Shown here one piece after another: positions 26,695 through 37,075 of a stretch of 64,000 nt of DNA. How positions within the stretch are numbered: position 1 is the first letter of the stretch; the number at the start of each line of letters is the position of its first letter. The DNA comes from Ignavibacteria bacterium. Lineage in GTDB: Bacteria; Bacteroidota; Ignavibacteria; Ignavibacteriales; Ignavibacteriaceae. A program made the position numbers and the translations under genes. Where the stretch lies: positions 62,001 through 126,000 of the forward strand of contig JAFLBV010000001.1 in NCBI GenBank assembly GCA_017302895.1, given 5' to 3'. The notes under the pieces were generated by a model that saw only the letters and a list, made by a program, of their open reading frames with translations, made no database searches and was not told the DNA's origin.

Positions 26695-27170
26695 AATATT
26701 TATACGACTGGGAAGAACTCGCACTACTTCGTGCTGGATTTCGGAAATCCGGCAAGAAAGTTGTCTTCACGAACGGTTGTTTTGACCTTATTCACAAAGG
26801 GCATATCGATTATTTAACAAAAGCAAAGGCTTTGGGCGATATTCTTGTGGTAGGCCTTAATTCTGACGAATCAATGAGAAGAATAAAAGGGGATAAAAGA
26901 CCCCTGCTTCCACAGGATGAGAGGGCATTTGCGATGGCAAACCTGAAACCTGTGGATTTTGTAACAATATTTAATGAAGATACCCCGTTTGAGCTGATCA
27001 AAACTCTGGTGCCAGACATACTTGTTAAAGGTGGTGACTGGTCTCTCGACAACATTGTGGGCAGGGATATAGTAGAAGCAAACGGGGGAGTAACCACCAA
27101 CATTCCTTTTGTCACTTCCCGTTCAACCACGAGCATAATCGAATTGATACTGCAGAAATACGGCGGATAG
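26691..27170 (+). CDS. rfaE2: D-glycero-beta-D-manno-heptose 1-phosphate adenylyltransferase (HldE C-domain type)
   Basis: A 159-residue nucleotidyltransferase of the cytidylyltransferase-like family. The nucleotide-binding motif is TNGCFDLIHKGHIDYL (HxGH), with GLNSDESMRRIKGDKRP, DERAFAMANLKPVDFV and the heptose-specific DTPFELIKTLVPDILVKGGD. It makes ADP-heptose for lipopolysaccharide core synthesis and works directly after the kinase encoded just upstream. Four bases separate it from the tamB gene. Confidence 0.95.
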   Translation: MKYLYDWEELALLRAGFRKSGKKVVFTNGCFDLIHKGHIDYLTKAKALGDILVVGLNSDESMRRIKGDKRPLLPQDERAFAMANLKPVDFVTIFNEDTPFELIKTLVPDILVKGGDWSLDNIVGRDIVEANGGVTTNIPFVTSRSTTSIIELILQKYGG

Positions 27171-27174
27171 AAGC

Positions 27175-30100
27175 ATGAAGCGAATACCGGCATACATCCT
27201 TAAATATACAAGAGGTACACTCTACTTCCTGTTGATGCTGGTGGTCGCAATTCTGGTTTTTTCCCAAACCTCATTATTCCGTTCGATCGTTAAAGACAAA
27301 GTTACCACTATCCTCAACGAAACTTTCCGCGGTAATATCACAATTGGCAGCATCGAGGGAACAATTGTTACCTCACTGATAATAAATGATATCAGGGTTG
27401 CAGACTCTGCCAATACGGAAATATTTTTCATTAAGCGAATGGAAGTGTATCCTAAATTGCTCGAGTTTTTAAGCGACAGATTAAATGCCGACAAAATAGT
27501 GATAGACGGGCTGCATGCGAATCTTGTTGTTGATTCCAACGGTGTATTGAATCTTGTGAAGATACTCCCCAAACCTTCCGAAAAAAAAGAAATCGATACC
27601 GTTTCAAAACCGTTTCCCTTTGTTATTAAAGCCGGCACAATAGAGTTGACCAACTCCTCAATTTTATATCGAAAGTGGGACAAACTTTCTTCAACAGAGG
27701 AATACTCTTCTCTCAATTACGATGATTTAAGACTACTGAACATCGATATAAAATTGGACGATTTAAGTGTGGATATTGCGAAAAACGGATACGATGTAAA
27801 GATCAAAAAATTCCATCTTGAGCCCAATTTATTAAATACACCTGAAATATCGTTGTCGGGGGAATTGAAACTTGCCGGCAGGAGCATAAATGTTGGTGAT
27901 CTTAAAGTAGTCACCAGGAAAAGTGAGATAACTCTCAACTACAAGACGGATGAGCTGAATGTTTTTAATAATTTTACAACCGATTCTCTGAAAAAAGCAA
28001 ATTTCGAGATGGATCTCGTTTGTGCCCCGTTTCATTTTGATGACATTTCGTCTTTGATCGCAGGTTTCGACTTCATGAAGGGTGCGATGGAGATAGATCT
28101 GGCTGCGTCCGGGGATCTGGTTAATACAAAGATTGCAAAGCTAAAACTTAAGACTTTGAAAACCGACCTGTCGTTAACCGGGACGCTTCTTAATTTGATG
28201 GATTTTGACAAATTAAGAATGACTGCGAGTATAAAAAAATCAGTGCTTACACCTGGTGATATACACACATTAATGCCTTCATTGCAGCTCCAAAAATATC
28301 TCGATTTCCCTTCAATTCAGATCGACAGTCTCGGGTTCATCGGATCACCTCTTACATTTTCTGGTGGCATGGGGCTCAGATCGACTGCCGGAAATATCAG
28401 TGGCAGTTATAAATTTGATTTCTCGAAGGCGGCATCTTACTATGAAGTGGATGCGAGAACTGAAAAACTTGACATAAGCAAATATGTGAACCTGCCTTTT
28501 AATCTTACATCGAAAATAAGAGCCAGAGGTTACGGTTTCAATCCGGAAAATGCCGAGTTTGAACTTGATTTTGACGGTGATCAGTCAACGATCGGGAAAT
28601 ATTTCTTTGACCGTTTTACTGTAAAAACCAAAGGAAACAACGGCAAAATCGGCTTTCAACTCTCAGCCAGTTTACCGGGTGCACAGCAGGGTGAGATAAA
28701 AGGTGGTTTGGACATGTCTGACCTTAAGAGTCCGTCTTACTCGATCAGTTCCACTTTCAGGAATATTGACCTGGAGTATTTTGCCGGCAATTCGATGGAA
28801 AATTCATCAATCAATTTTACTTTCGATGCAGAGGGAAAAGGTTTCAATCCAGACGACATGGTGCTGAATGCAAATCTCAATCTTCTTGATACAAAGATAA
28901 AAGGGGATTCCCTCGGTGAGATAGATGCCAATATCAAACTGACGGCAACACCCGATATGCAAAAGGATATTTTTATAACCTCGAACCTCTTCACCATGTC
29001 CACAGCAGGGAGGTTCAGTTATGCCACTCTTGGGACTAATCTGGGGACAGAATCGACAAATTTGTTTGCAGACCTCTCAAAAATTCTTTCCAACTACTAC
29101 CCCGATTTCTTCGAGGATTCAGCGGCTGTCGCAAATGCAAAAGCCCCCGTTCCCACAAACAGGGGATTTAGTGTAAAGTCCAATGACTCTCTCTCTTATT
29201 CACTTCAGGTCAAGGATTTAGGACCCTTAAAAAGGTTTCTGAAACTTCGAACCTTTGATATTCAAGGTTCTCTTTCCGGACTGATTGTGCTGGATACTAC
29301 GAAAGTTTTGTTTTCATTGAATAACGATCTTGATCTTCTTCGTTTGCGTGCTTCTGATTCATCCAGTACTTTGATATTGTGGGGTTCGAATTCAAAAATA
29401 AAACTTTCACACCCTTCGAATGAGATTCAGATCGGGAGCATCAAGGGTTCCATACAGAGCACGACAAAAAAGATTTTTATGATTGAGAGGGGTAGAGCCG
29501 ATACCCTTTCGAATACCGAACTTGTGGTATCCCTCGACAAATCGATTCTCGATCTCGAAAGGCTGGACATCAATTATAATGAGATGGTAAAGGCAAGAGT
29601 TGCCATGGTTGTCGATTTCATGAAAGATTCTCTCGAACTCGACATGTATGAAACCAAAATTGACTACAAAGGTTACAAACTCGAAAACATGGCGAATGCC
29701 GTGATATCCTTTAGTAATGATGCACTCTTTGTGAAGAATTTTTCATTGGGTATTGGTAAGAGGGAAATAGTTCATCTTGACGCCAGACTCGATAAAGATT
29801 CCCTGATGGCGGATGCCAGAATTGAAAACATCTCCCTGCATGAGATAATGAATGATATCATAAAGCAACCGATGACGCAACCTGTGGATGCAGATATCAA
29901 ATTCACCATGCAGGCGAGAGGTCCCTACGATGACCCGAAGATAAATGCCGAGTTCAGAATTGATTCAATCATGTATCAGAAGGAAACACTGGGTAAACTG
30001 ATATTTTCCGCTGAGTATAAGGATGAAGAGATCAGGCCGAACGGTTACTTCTATTCGGGTGAGACCGTGGGAGATGACTCACTTATAGCTATCACCGGAG

Positions 30101-31704
30101 TGATACCCTACAGGATTTCCTTCGGAAAAACAAATTTTGAATTTGTCAAGGAAAAACTGACTGATATCAGGATAGATGCCCGTCACTTCTCACTCAGTGC
30201 ACTTAATGGTTTTATTCCGAGTATAAAAGACCTCGATGGTTTGTTTGAGTCGCAGATTAAAATCTCGGGTTATTACCCTGATCTGGTAAAAAGTGGAGTT
30301 GCCGAGATAAAAGGGGGATTGTTCCGGGTAGCGATGACAAATCTGATTTACGGACTCGAGGCAGGTATCGTCCTTAACGATTCCACTTTGAGTGTCGAAA
30401 AGTTTGTGATTACAAATGAAGGCAATCTCGATTTTTACGGAAAAATAACAGGTACAGGTTCACTTCACCTTACAGGTTATGAACTAAAATCAGGACAGAT
30501 AAAACTGGGCGGCAATCTGACGGTAATGGACAGTAAGAAGCCGACAAAGGAATTCCCGATTTTCGGTAAGCTGGTAGTCTCAACAAATGAAGATATTGTT
30601 CTAAATATCAACAGGAACAACTACTTTGTAAAAGCATCAATAAATCTCGATAAAACAGATCTCACAATTCCGCCCACTCAGAGCGGGGTTGCGAACGCCG
30701 GTGACAATTACATTTACAAGTATATGAACTATGATTACACCGGCGGGGTGCTCGATTCCACTTTCCTCTCCTTCCTTGAGGATGAAAGGCAGTACAAGGA
30801 TTCCGCAATAGCAGGGGTGAAGCAGACACCTTTTAATCTCGAGTATCAAATCAAAATAACAATGTCGAAGAACTCAAAGATGACGATGATTCTCTCGCAG
30901 GAGGCAAATCAGAAACTGACCACCTATCTTGAGGGAGAACTGAACTATGAAAAACTCGGCGGGTTCGAAAATGTACAGGGCGAGCTGAGAGTATCGGAGG
31001 AGTCGACGCTTGAATTTTTAAATCTTAAAACTTTCGCAGCATTGGGTACTTTAAGATTCGAGAAGGAAATTTTCAATCCATATCTCGATATTGTTGCAAA
31101 CTACAATTCCTACTATATTTTCTCCTCGAAGGGGACAAGCAATGAACAACCTGTGCAGGTAAAGCTGAAACTTAAGGGAAGTATGGACGAACTCTCTACA
31201 AAGTTTGCAAAGGAAACAGATAACATTGCGGTCTATGTTGGTGAGGATAATATAAAGAATGCTGTGCCTTCTCCTCAATATGATAAAGCGGATGCAGTCT
31301 GGTTTATTCTTACAGGTAAGTTCAAATCAGATTTGACAGAGGCGGATAAATCGAGTGCCGAAGGGCAGATAAACACAATTCAAGGGACGGCAACCTCACT
31401 TGCAGGTTCGCTCCTGGGAGGGCTGTTATCAAGTTATCTCGGTGATTATGTAAAATCACTCGAAGTCAGGGCTGCCGGAAATCAAACAAAGTTCAATCTT
31501 TCCGGGCAGATATCCACAATTAAATATTCATTTGGTGGTACCACCAATGTTTTCCAGGACCTTTCTGCAGCCACATTCAGGTTTGAGATTCCCGTGATAA
31601 AAAATTTCCTTATCAGGATTGAGAGACGGGAGTCGATTGGCGAAGGATCATCAAATAATACGATGATCAACGAAATGGGTCTAAAATACAAAATAGAGTT
31701 TTAA
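27175..31704 (+). CDS. tamB: TamB/AsmA-like translocation and assembly module protein (DUF490)
   Basis: A 1509-residue protein with an N-terminal membrane anchor (TLYFLLMLVVAILVFSQTSL) followed by a very long beta-rich body of repeated short strands typical of AsmA/TamB proteins, which form a hydrophobic groove spanning the periplasm. The C-terminal 350 residues carry the DUF490 domain: LTIPPTQSG, a GELRVSEESTLEFLNLKTFA segment, YNSYYIFSSKGTSNEQPVQV and a final strand-rich end with KYKIEF. TamB-like proteins are implicated in outer-membrane protein assembly and phospholipid transport. It sits between the heptose genes and rnr, overlapping rnr by one base. No classical tamA is adjacent, but an Omp85-type barrel gene lies two genes downstream. 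Confidence 0.85.
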   Translation: MKRIPAYILKYTRGTLYFLLMLVVAILVFSQTSLFRSIVKDKVTTILNETFRGNITIGSIEGTIVTSLIINDIRVADSANTEIFFIKRMEVYPKLLEFLSDRLNADKIVIDGLHANLVVDSNGVLNLVKILPKPSEKKEIDTVSKPFPFVIKAGTIELTNSSILYRKWDKLSSTEEYSSLNYDDLRLLNIDIKLDDLSVDIAKNGYDVKIKKFHLEPNLLNTPEISLSGELKLAGRSINVGDLKVVTRKSEITLNYKTDELNVFNNFTTDSLKKANFEMDLVCAPFHFDDISSLIAGFDFMKGAMEIDLAASGDLVNTKIAKLKLKTLKTDLSLTGTLLNLMDFDKLRMTASIKKSVLTPGDIHTLMPSLQLQKYLDFPSIQIDSLGFIGSPLTFSGGMGLRSTAGNISGSYKFDFSKAASYYEVDARTEKLDISKYVNLPFNLTSKIRARGYGFNPENAEFELDFDGDQSTIGKYFFDRFTVKTKGNNGKIGFQLSASLPGAQQGEIKGGLDMSDLKSPSYSISSTFRNIDLEYFAGNSMENSSINFTFDAEGKGFNPDDMVLNANLNLLDTKIKGDSLGEIDANIKLTATPDMQKDIFITSNLFTMSTAGRFSYATLGTNLGTESTNLFADLSKILSNYYPDFFEDSAAVANAKAPVPTNRGFSVKSNDSLSYSLQVKDLGPLKRFLKLRTFDIQGSLSGLIVLDTTKVLFSLNNDLDLLRLRASDSSSTLILWGSNSKIKLSHPSNEIQIGSIKGSIQSTTKKIFMIERGRADTLSNTELVVSLDKSILDLERLDINYNEMVKARVAMVVDFMKDSLELDMYETKIDYKGYKLENMANAVISFSNDALFVKNFSLGIGKREIVHLDARLDKDSLMADARIENISLHEIMNDIIKQPMTQPVDADIKFTMQARGPYDDPKINAEFRIDSIMYQKETLGKLIFSAEYKDEEIRPNGYFYSGETVGDDSLIAITGVIPYRISFGKTNFEFVKEKLTDIRIDARHFSLSALNGFIPSIKDLDGLFESQIKISGYYPDLVKSGVAEIKGGLFRVAMTNLIYGLEAGIVLNDSTLSVEKFVITNEGNLDFYGKITGTGSLHLTGYELKSGQIKLGGNLTVMDSKKPTKEFPIFGKLVVSTNEDIVLNINRNNYFVKASINLDKTDLTIPPTQSGVANAGDNYIYKYMNYDYTGGVLDSTFLSFLEDERQYKDSAIAGVKQTPFNLEYQIKITMSKNSKMTMILSQEANQKLTTYLEGELNYEKLGGFENVQGELRVSEESTLEFLNLKTFAALGTLRFEKEIFNPYLDIVANYNSYYIFSSKGTSNEQPVQVKLKLKGSMDELSTKFAKETDNIAVYVGEDNIKNAVPSPQYDKADAVWFILTGKFKSDLTEADKSSAEGQINTIQGTATSLAGSLLGGLLSSYLGDYVKSLEVRAAGNQTKFNLSGQISTIKYSFGGTTNVFQDLSAATFRFEIPVIKNFLIRIERRESIGEGSSNNTMINEMGLKYKIEF

Positions 31705-33812
31705 TGAAAAACAAGATCAAAGCATACTTTCAAAGGAATGCAAACACGCCTGTAAAGGCAAAGCAACTGGCAAAACACCTCGATATTTTCACCGAACAGG
31801 AGTACGAGGCACTCAAGGCATTTCTTCACCAGTTAAGTGAAGAAGGATTTCTTGTACGCGATGGAAAAAGATTCAAATATATGCCCAGAGCACAGGACAA
31901 GACTGTGAAGGGTGAATTTAACATCCAAAAGGATGGTTCGGGTTTTGTTTTCAAGGACAGAGTGCAGGGTGGCGGGTATTATATCTCCTCCCGTTACTTC
32001 AATACTGCTTTTCATGGTGATACCGTCGAACTCTCAGTTGCCGCGAAGGAACTTAAAGGAAGAAACCGTGTCTTGATGACAGGTCAGATAGTTTCCGTTG
32101 TGGAAAGAAAATGGCATGAAATTTCGGGAATTTTATCAAAAGAAGGTTCGTTTTACATATTAAAACCGGATATTCCCGAAATTCACAGGAACATATACAT
32201 CCCGGAAGCAGACCTTAACGGAGCTGTACCTGGTGACAGAGTATTTGTTGGAGAGATCAACTGGAGTAATCCAAAGATTAATCCTGAGGCAAAGGTTGTG
32301 GAGGTGGTTGGTAAAGGGGAAGGTGTGGATGTCGATGTCATCACAATTGCCCGTGAATACAATCTCCCTTTCAAATTTGCCAAAAAAACTTTCGAAGAAG
32401 CAAGGGCATTCTCTGAGGAAGTACCGGAAGAGGAAGCGGAAAAAAGGGAGGATTTCAGGAACAAAAATGTTTTCACCATTGATCCTGAAGATGCAAAGGA
32501 TTTTGATGATGCACTCTCGATCGAGACCCTCGAGAACGGTAATTATGAAATAGGTATTCACATTGCCGATGTAAGCCATTATGTAAGACCCGGAACATCG
32601 CTCGACAAGGAAGCCCTTGAAAGAGGAAACAGTGTCTATCTCGTTGGAGCTGTTATTCCGATGTTGCCTGAAGAACTTTCAAACGGTATTTGCTCTTTGG
32701 TTCCCTATAGAGACAGGTTGACATATTCGGTGGTTGTTGAAATGACCTCCCGAGGGAAGGTTTTAAACTACAGAATTGCCAAGACTGTCATAAACAGTAA
32801 AAGAAGATTCTCTTATGAGGAAGCTCAACAGGTCATTGAGACAGGCAAAGGTGACCTCGCTTCGGAAATCACTATTTTGAACAAACTTGCCAAAATTCTT
32901 CGGTCAAAGAGGATGAAAGCGGGGAGTATCGATTTTGCTACAGATGAAGTAAAATTCCTCATCGGTGCTGAAGGTGAAGTGCTCGGGGTAAAGCGAAAAG
33001 AGATGAAGGACAGCAACAAGATGATAGAAGAGTTCATGTTGCTTGCGAATAAGATTGTCTCCGAACATATAAATAAGAGTAAAAGTGAAACCGAAGTGGT
33101 TCCGTTTGTGTACAGAATCCACGATAAACCCGACAAAGAGAAGATGAGAGAATTCGCAAGATTCGTGAAGTCACTCGGATTTTTGGTCAATTTTTCTGAC
33201 TCTCCGACTCCGCAGCAGTTCAATGCTCTTATGGAAGCAGTGAAGCAGAAAGAGGAGGAAGTGCTTGTGAGCGAGCTTTCCATCAGAACCATGGCCAAAG
33301 CGATATATTCCACCGATAACATCGGGCATTACGGTCTGGGATTTGGATACTATTCCCATTTTACATCGCCGATCAGAAGATACGCTGATCTGCTGGTTCA
33401 CAGAATCCTTTTCCACCATGCTTCCACAAAAGGGAAGATTTTGTACAACGAAACCGAACTTCGTGGCATCTGTGCCCACATTTCACTTACCGAAAGAACT
33501 GCGGTTGAAGCAGAGAGACTGTCGGTAAGAAAGAAATATATCGAGTACCTTACTCCGCTTGTGGGAGAGGAATTTGACGGAATAATTTCAGGTGTGACAA
33601 GTTTCGGATTTTTTGTTAAACTTGCAGATTCTCTTGCAGAAGGTTTGGTACATGTCCGCGATATCGAGGGAGACTATTTCACTTTTGAGGAGAAGAATTA
33701 TTGTCTTCGCGGTGAAAGAAGCGGCAGGGTTTACAGACTTGGCGACAAAGTGAGAACCAAACTTATCCGGGTGAATCCCGAGAGATCAAATGTTGATTTT
33801 ACAATTGCTTAA
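31704..33812 (+). CDS. rnr: Ribonuclease R
   Basis: A 702-residue RNase II/R family 3'-5' exoribonuclease that degrades structured RNA. The N-terminal winged-helix segment (TPVKAKQLAKHLDIF) is followed by cold-shock domains (KGEFNIQKDGSGFVFKDR), the RNB catalytic core with NVFTIDPEDAKDFDDALSIE carrying the metal-binding aspartates, YSHFTSPIRRYADLLVHRIL, and a C-terminal S1 domain (FDGIISGVTSFGFFVKLADS). The short C-terminus lacks the Lys-rich tail of E. coli RNase R. Its start overlaps tamB by one base (TAATG). Confidence 0.95.
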   Translation: MKNKIKAYFQRNANTPVKAKQLAKHLDIFTEQEYEALKAFLHQLSEEGFLVRDGKRFKYMPRAQDKTVKGEFNIQKDGSGFVFKDRVQGGGYYISSRYFNTAFHGDTVELSVAAKELKGRNRVLMTGQIVSVVERKWHEISGILSKEGSFYILKPDIPEIHRNIYIPEADLNGAVPGDRVFVGEINWSNPKINPEAKVVEVVGKGEGVDVDVITIAREYNLPFKFAKKTFEEARAFSEEVPEEEAEKREDFRNKNVFTIDPEDAKDFDDALSIETLENGNYEIGIHIADVSHYVRPGTSLDKEALERGNSVYLVGAVIPMLPEELSNGICSLVPYRDRLTYSVVVEMTSRGKVLNYRIAKTVINSKRRFSYEEAQQVIETGKGDLASEITILNKLAKILRSKRMKAGSIDFATDEVKFLIGAEGEVLGVKRKEMKDSNKMIEEFMLLANKIVSEHINKSKSETEVVPFVYRIHDKPDKEKMREFARFVKSLGFLVNFSDSPTPQQFNALMEAVKQKEEEVLVSELSIRTMAKAIYSTDNIGHYGLGFGYYSHFTSPIRRYADLLVHRILFHHASTKGKILYNETELRGICAHISLTERTAVEAERLSVRKKYIEYLTPLVGEEFDGIISGVTSFGFFVKLADSLAEGLVHVRDIEGDYFTFEEKNYCLRGERSGRVYRLGDKVRTKLIRVNPERSNVDFTIA

Positions 33813-33836
33813 TGATTTTTATTCGAGGCAGAAAAG

Positions 33837-36800
33837 ATGAGAAAAGCGGCGTTATTTTTTGTTTTTGTTGCAGTTATCGTTTCACAGTCTTTCGGGCAGT
33901 TTGGCAGGAACAAGGTTCAGTACAAGGACTATGACTGGTACTACATTCAGACAAAACACTTCGATATATATTTTACCATGGAAGGGAAAAATATTGCGGA
34001 GTTTGCTGCTACTGCAATTGAGGATGCTCTGGCTCAGATTCATTCCTCATTGAATTACACAATTCAAAAGAGAATCAGCGTAATTCTTTATGACTCGCAG
34101 AATGAATTTCAGGAAACCAATGTAATCGATTCCTATCTTGGAGAGGGAACCGGTGGTTTCACCGAACTCTTCAAGAACAGAATTGTACTTCCTTTTTCCG
34201 GAAACTACAAGATGTTCAGACATGTAATCCACCATGAACTGGTTCACGGTGTAATGAACGACATGTTTTACGGAGGCGCACTTCAAAATATTATTTCCAG
34301 CAATTCTGCAGTAAATCTACCATTATGGTTCTCGGAAGGGCTGGCTGAGTATCTGTCACTCGGCTGGGATACCAACACCGATCAGTTTATCAGAGATGCG
34401 GCTATCAATGAGTATCTCCCCGATATCAAAAATCTTGACGGTTATTTTGCCTACAGAGGCGGACAGGCGGTTTTCTATTACATCGCCAAAAAGTACGGCA
34501 GGGAAAAAGTTGCCGAACTTGTGATGAATGTAAAAGGGAAAGGGGGAGTCGATCAGGGAATGAAGGCTTCTATCGGTCTGACTGTTGATGAACTGAATGA
34601 AAGATGGAAGAAGGACATCAAAAGGGTGTTCTGGCCCGATATTACAAATCGTAAAGACCCCGACGAATTCGCCAAGAGACTGACCGATCCAAAAAAGGAT
34701 AATTCCTCTTACAACATTTCTCCTGCAATTTCTCCGCAGGGTGACAAGATCGTCTACATCTCCAACAAGGATTATTTCTTCGATGTTTATCTTATGGATG
34801 CGAACACCGGGAAGGAAATAAAAAGACTTGTAAAAGGAAACAGAACGGTCGATTTTGAGGAATTGAATATCCTCACTCCCGGTATCTCCTGGTCACCTGA
34901 CGGAAAAAAGATCGCTATATCGGCAAAAAGTGGTGCGGAAGATGCCATTTTCATTGTCGATGCTGAAAGTGGTGATGCAGTCAGTGTACCCGTCAGATTC
35001 CCGGGCATCGAAACAGTTGACTGGTCAAAAGACGGAAAGAGACTCGTTTTCGCAGCCCAAAATTACCATACATCCGATATCTATATCTACGATTTTGAAA
35101 CAGGAAAAGTTGAAAATCTGTCAAACGACATTTTTTCCGATTCTGATCCAAGATGGTCTTATGACGGTAAAAAAGTTTATTTCTCCTCTGATCGTGATAC
35201 TCTTACCCTGACAAAGAGCAAACTGGAGGGTTATGAAATGTACCGTCACGATTACAGTCAGATGGACATTTACGAAATTGATGTTGAAACCAGAGCGATC
35301 AGAAGGCTGACTGATTATCCGTTAAGCGATGAAAAATATGCGCTTCCATCACAATCGGGTGAGGAAGTCCTCTTCATTTCCGACTATAATGGAATTAACA
35401 ATATTTATAAGATTAAACCAAATGCAGACTGGAAACCGACCAATAAACCGACTCCTGTGACAAATTCCCTGAATGGACTCGACCAGATCAGCACTTCCTA
35501 TGACGGCAAGAAACTCGCCATGAACGCCATGTACAAGGCTTCGTATAATATCTTCACTGTAAACAATCCTTTCGGACTTTCCATCGATAAGGATTCTATC
35601 CCTTTTACAGATTATATGAATGAACTTGTAAATGGTGGAAGCGAGTTCAAGGGTGGAAATGGTAACAATCCTTTCGATACCACTTACAAGGTAAAGAAAT
35701 TCGAACAGGAGAAACCCGACGCCCTCGACAAGGATTCTTCACAAACAAAGGTTGAAGTGTTTACAGGTGTTTTTGGAGATACAGTAAAAGCTTATGGTGA
35801 TTCTGTACTCATCGACTATTCCACAATTGCATTCGGCGATAACGCCCCGAAAGCGAAAGACACCACAAAACTGCCCAACCTTGAGTTTTTACTCCCCGAC
35901 AGGCTGGAAGATGACGGCGATTTCAAGATAAGGAAGTATAAAGTCAATTTTTCACCTGATCTCGTATATGCGAATGCGGGTTACAGTACCTATTACGGAC
36001 TGCTCGGAACCACGGTACTCTCTTTTAGCGATGTACTCGGTGACCATAAACTGATCGGATTCACTTCACTTCAAATTGATCTTAAGAACAGCGATTACGG
36101 TCTGGCTTACTACTATCTGAAGGGGAGATGGGATATTGGGATATCGGCATTCCACACTGCAAGATTTATCTATCAGCAGAGAGGAAATTTCCTCAATTTC
36201 TTCAGATTCAGAAATTATGGCGCAGTTATTTCAGCGAGTTATCCTCTGAACAGATTCTACAGACTGGATCTTAGCCTCGGTGTAACAAACGCCACCCAAA
36301 CCAATCTGGATAACACTCTTGAACCACAGAGGGAAAATACTTTTCTGGTTCCTTCGATCGCTTTTGTACATGACAACACCATTTTTGGTTATACCGCCCC
36401 GATTGACGGGACGAGATACCGCTTCGAATTTATGGCCAATCCGGTAATTCAGGCTGATAAATATGGATTTTACTCCGTTCTGGGCGATTATCGTGAGTAT
36501 CTAAGATTCTGGGGAGATTACTCCCTCGCCGTAAGAGGTTCCTTTGGATATTCCTGGGGTACCAATCCGCAACGGTTCTTTATCGGTGGAACAGAGAACT
36601 GGATAAACCGTGACTGGTCAACAGGAAGACTTCCTCTCGATTCACCGAGTGATTTTGTGTTTCTCTCCACGGCACTTCCAATGCGCGGTTACAACTATGC
36701 AGAGGTAGTGGGTACCAAATACGGACTTATGAATGTTGAACTTCGTTTTCCGTTTATTAGATACCTCATCACAGGTGGTCTGCCCCTTTTCTTCAGCAAC

Positions 36801-37037
36801 ATCATGGGTACCATTTTCTTTGATGCAGGAGCTGCATGGACAAATAACGACCAGCTACGACTCTTCACAAAAGATGAAAAAGGGAATACCATCACCAAAG
36901 ACCTGCTCATGGGTACCGGTTTCGGCATCAGGACATATTTTCTATACTTCCTCCTCAGGTTCGATCTCGCATGGGCTTACAATGTGGACGGTTTCAGCAA
37001 ACCGATATTCTACTTCTCACTCGGAACAGACTTTTAA
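33837..37037 (+). CDS. Zinc-peptidase / TolB-like propeller / Omp85-type barrel fusion
   Basis: A 1066-residue exported protein with signal peptide (MRKAALFFVFVAVIVSQSFG). Residues 25-260 form a gluzincin peptidase domain of the MA-like kind: H133-E134-L-V-H137 and, 30 residues on, W164-F-S-E167-G-L-A-E-Y. Residues 285-580 hold PD40/TolB-like blades (ISPQGDKIVYISNKD, SWSPDGKKIAISAKS, DWSKDGKRLVFAAQNY, RWSYDGKKVYFSSDRD, TSYDGKKLAMNA). The C-terminal part, from about 690, is an outer-membrane barrel ending in FYFSLGTDF. It contains M949-RGY, then VVGTKYGLMNVELRFPF, which matches the L6 RGF/Y motif of Omp85 proteins. No POTRA repeats are evident. It closes the envelope gene run, 24 bases after rnr. 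Confidence 0.8.
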   Translation: MRKAALFFVFVAVIVSQSFGQFGRNKVQYKDYDWYYIQTKHFDIYFTMEGKNIAEFAATAIEDALAQIHSSLNYTIQKRISVILYDSQNEFQETNVIDSYLGEGTGGFTELFKNRIVLPFSGNYKMFRHVIHHELVHGVMNDMFYGGALQNIISSNSAVNLPLWFSEGLAEYLSLGWDTNTDQFIRDAAINEYLPDIKNLDGYFAYRGGQAVFYYIAKKYGREKVAELVMNVKGKGGVDQGMKASIGLTVDELNERWKKDIKRVFWPDITNRKDPDEFAKRLTDPKKDNSSYNISPAISPQGDKIVYISNKDYFFDVYLMDANTGKEIKRLVKGNRTVDFEELNILTPGISWSPDGKKIAISAKSGAEDAIFIVDAESGDAVSVPVRFPGIETVDWSKDGKRLVFAAQNYHTSDIYIYDFETGKVENLSNDIFSDSDPRWSYDGKKVYFSSDRDTLTLTKSKLEGYEMYRHDYSQMDIYEIDVETRAIRRLTDYPLSDEKYALPSQSGEEVLFISDYNGINNIYKIKPNADWKPTNKPTPVTNSLNGLDQISTSYDGKKLAMNAMYKASYNIFTVNNPFGLSIDKDSIPFTDYMNELVNGGSEFKGGNGNNPFDTTYKVKKFEQEKPDALDKDSSQTKVEVFTGVFGDTVKAYGDSVLIDYSTIAFGDNAPKAKDTTKLPNLEFLLPDRLEDDGDFKIRKYKVNFSPDLVYANAGYSTYYGLLGTTVLSFSDVLGDHKLIGFTSLQIDLKNSDYGLAYYYLKGRWDIGISAFHTARFIYQQRGNFLNFFRFRNYGAVISASYPLNRFYRLDLSLGVTNATQTNLDNTLEPQRENTFLVPSIAFVHDNTIFGYTAPIDGTRYRFEFMANPVIQADKYGFYSVLGDYREYLRFWGDYSLAVRGSFGYSWGTNPQRFFIGGTENWINRDWSTGRLPLDSPSDFVFLSTALPMRGYNYAEVVGTKYGLMNVELRFPFIRYLITGGLPLFFSNIMGTIFFDAGAAWTNNDQLRLFTKDEKGNTITKDLLMGTGFGIRTYFLYFLLRFDLAWAYNVDGFSKPIFYFSLGTDF

Positions 37038-37040
37038 TAG

Positions 37041-37075
37041 CTATTAGCTATGAAGTATGAACTATGAGCTGAAAT
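37041..37075 (+). repeat. Short heptanucleotide repeat after a stop codon
   Basis: Five seven-base units, CTATTAG, CTATGAA, GTATGAA, CTATGAG and CTGAAAT, start three bases after the stop codon of the fusion-protein gene. They belong to the same CTATGAR family as the array at 53379-53406 and, in rotated phase, the GAGTTAT units at 3663. Further degenerate copies (ATGAAGT, GAAGTATGA) continue to about 37101. Confidence 0.7.
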
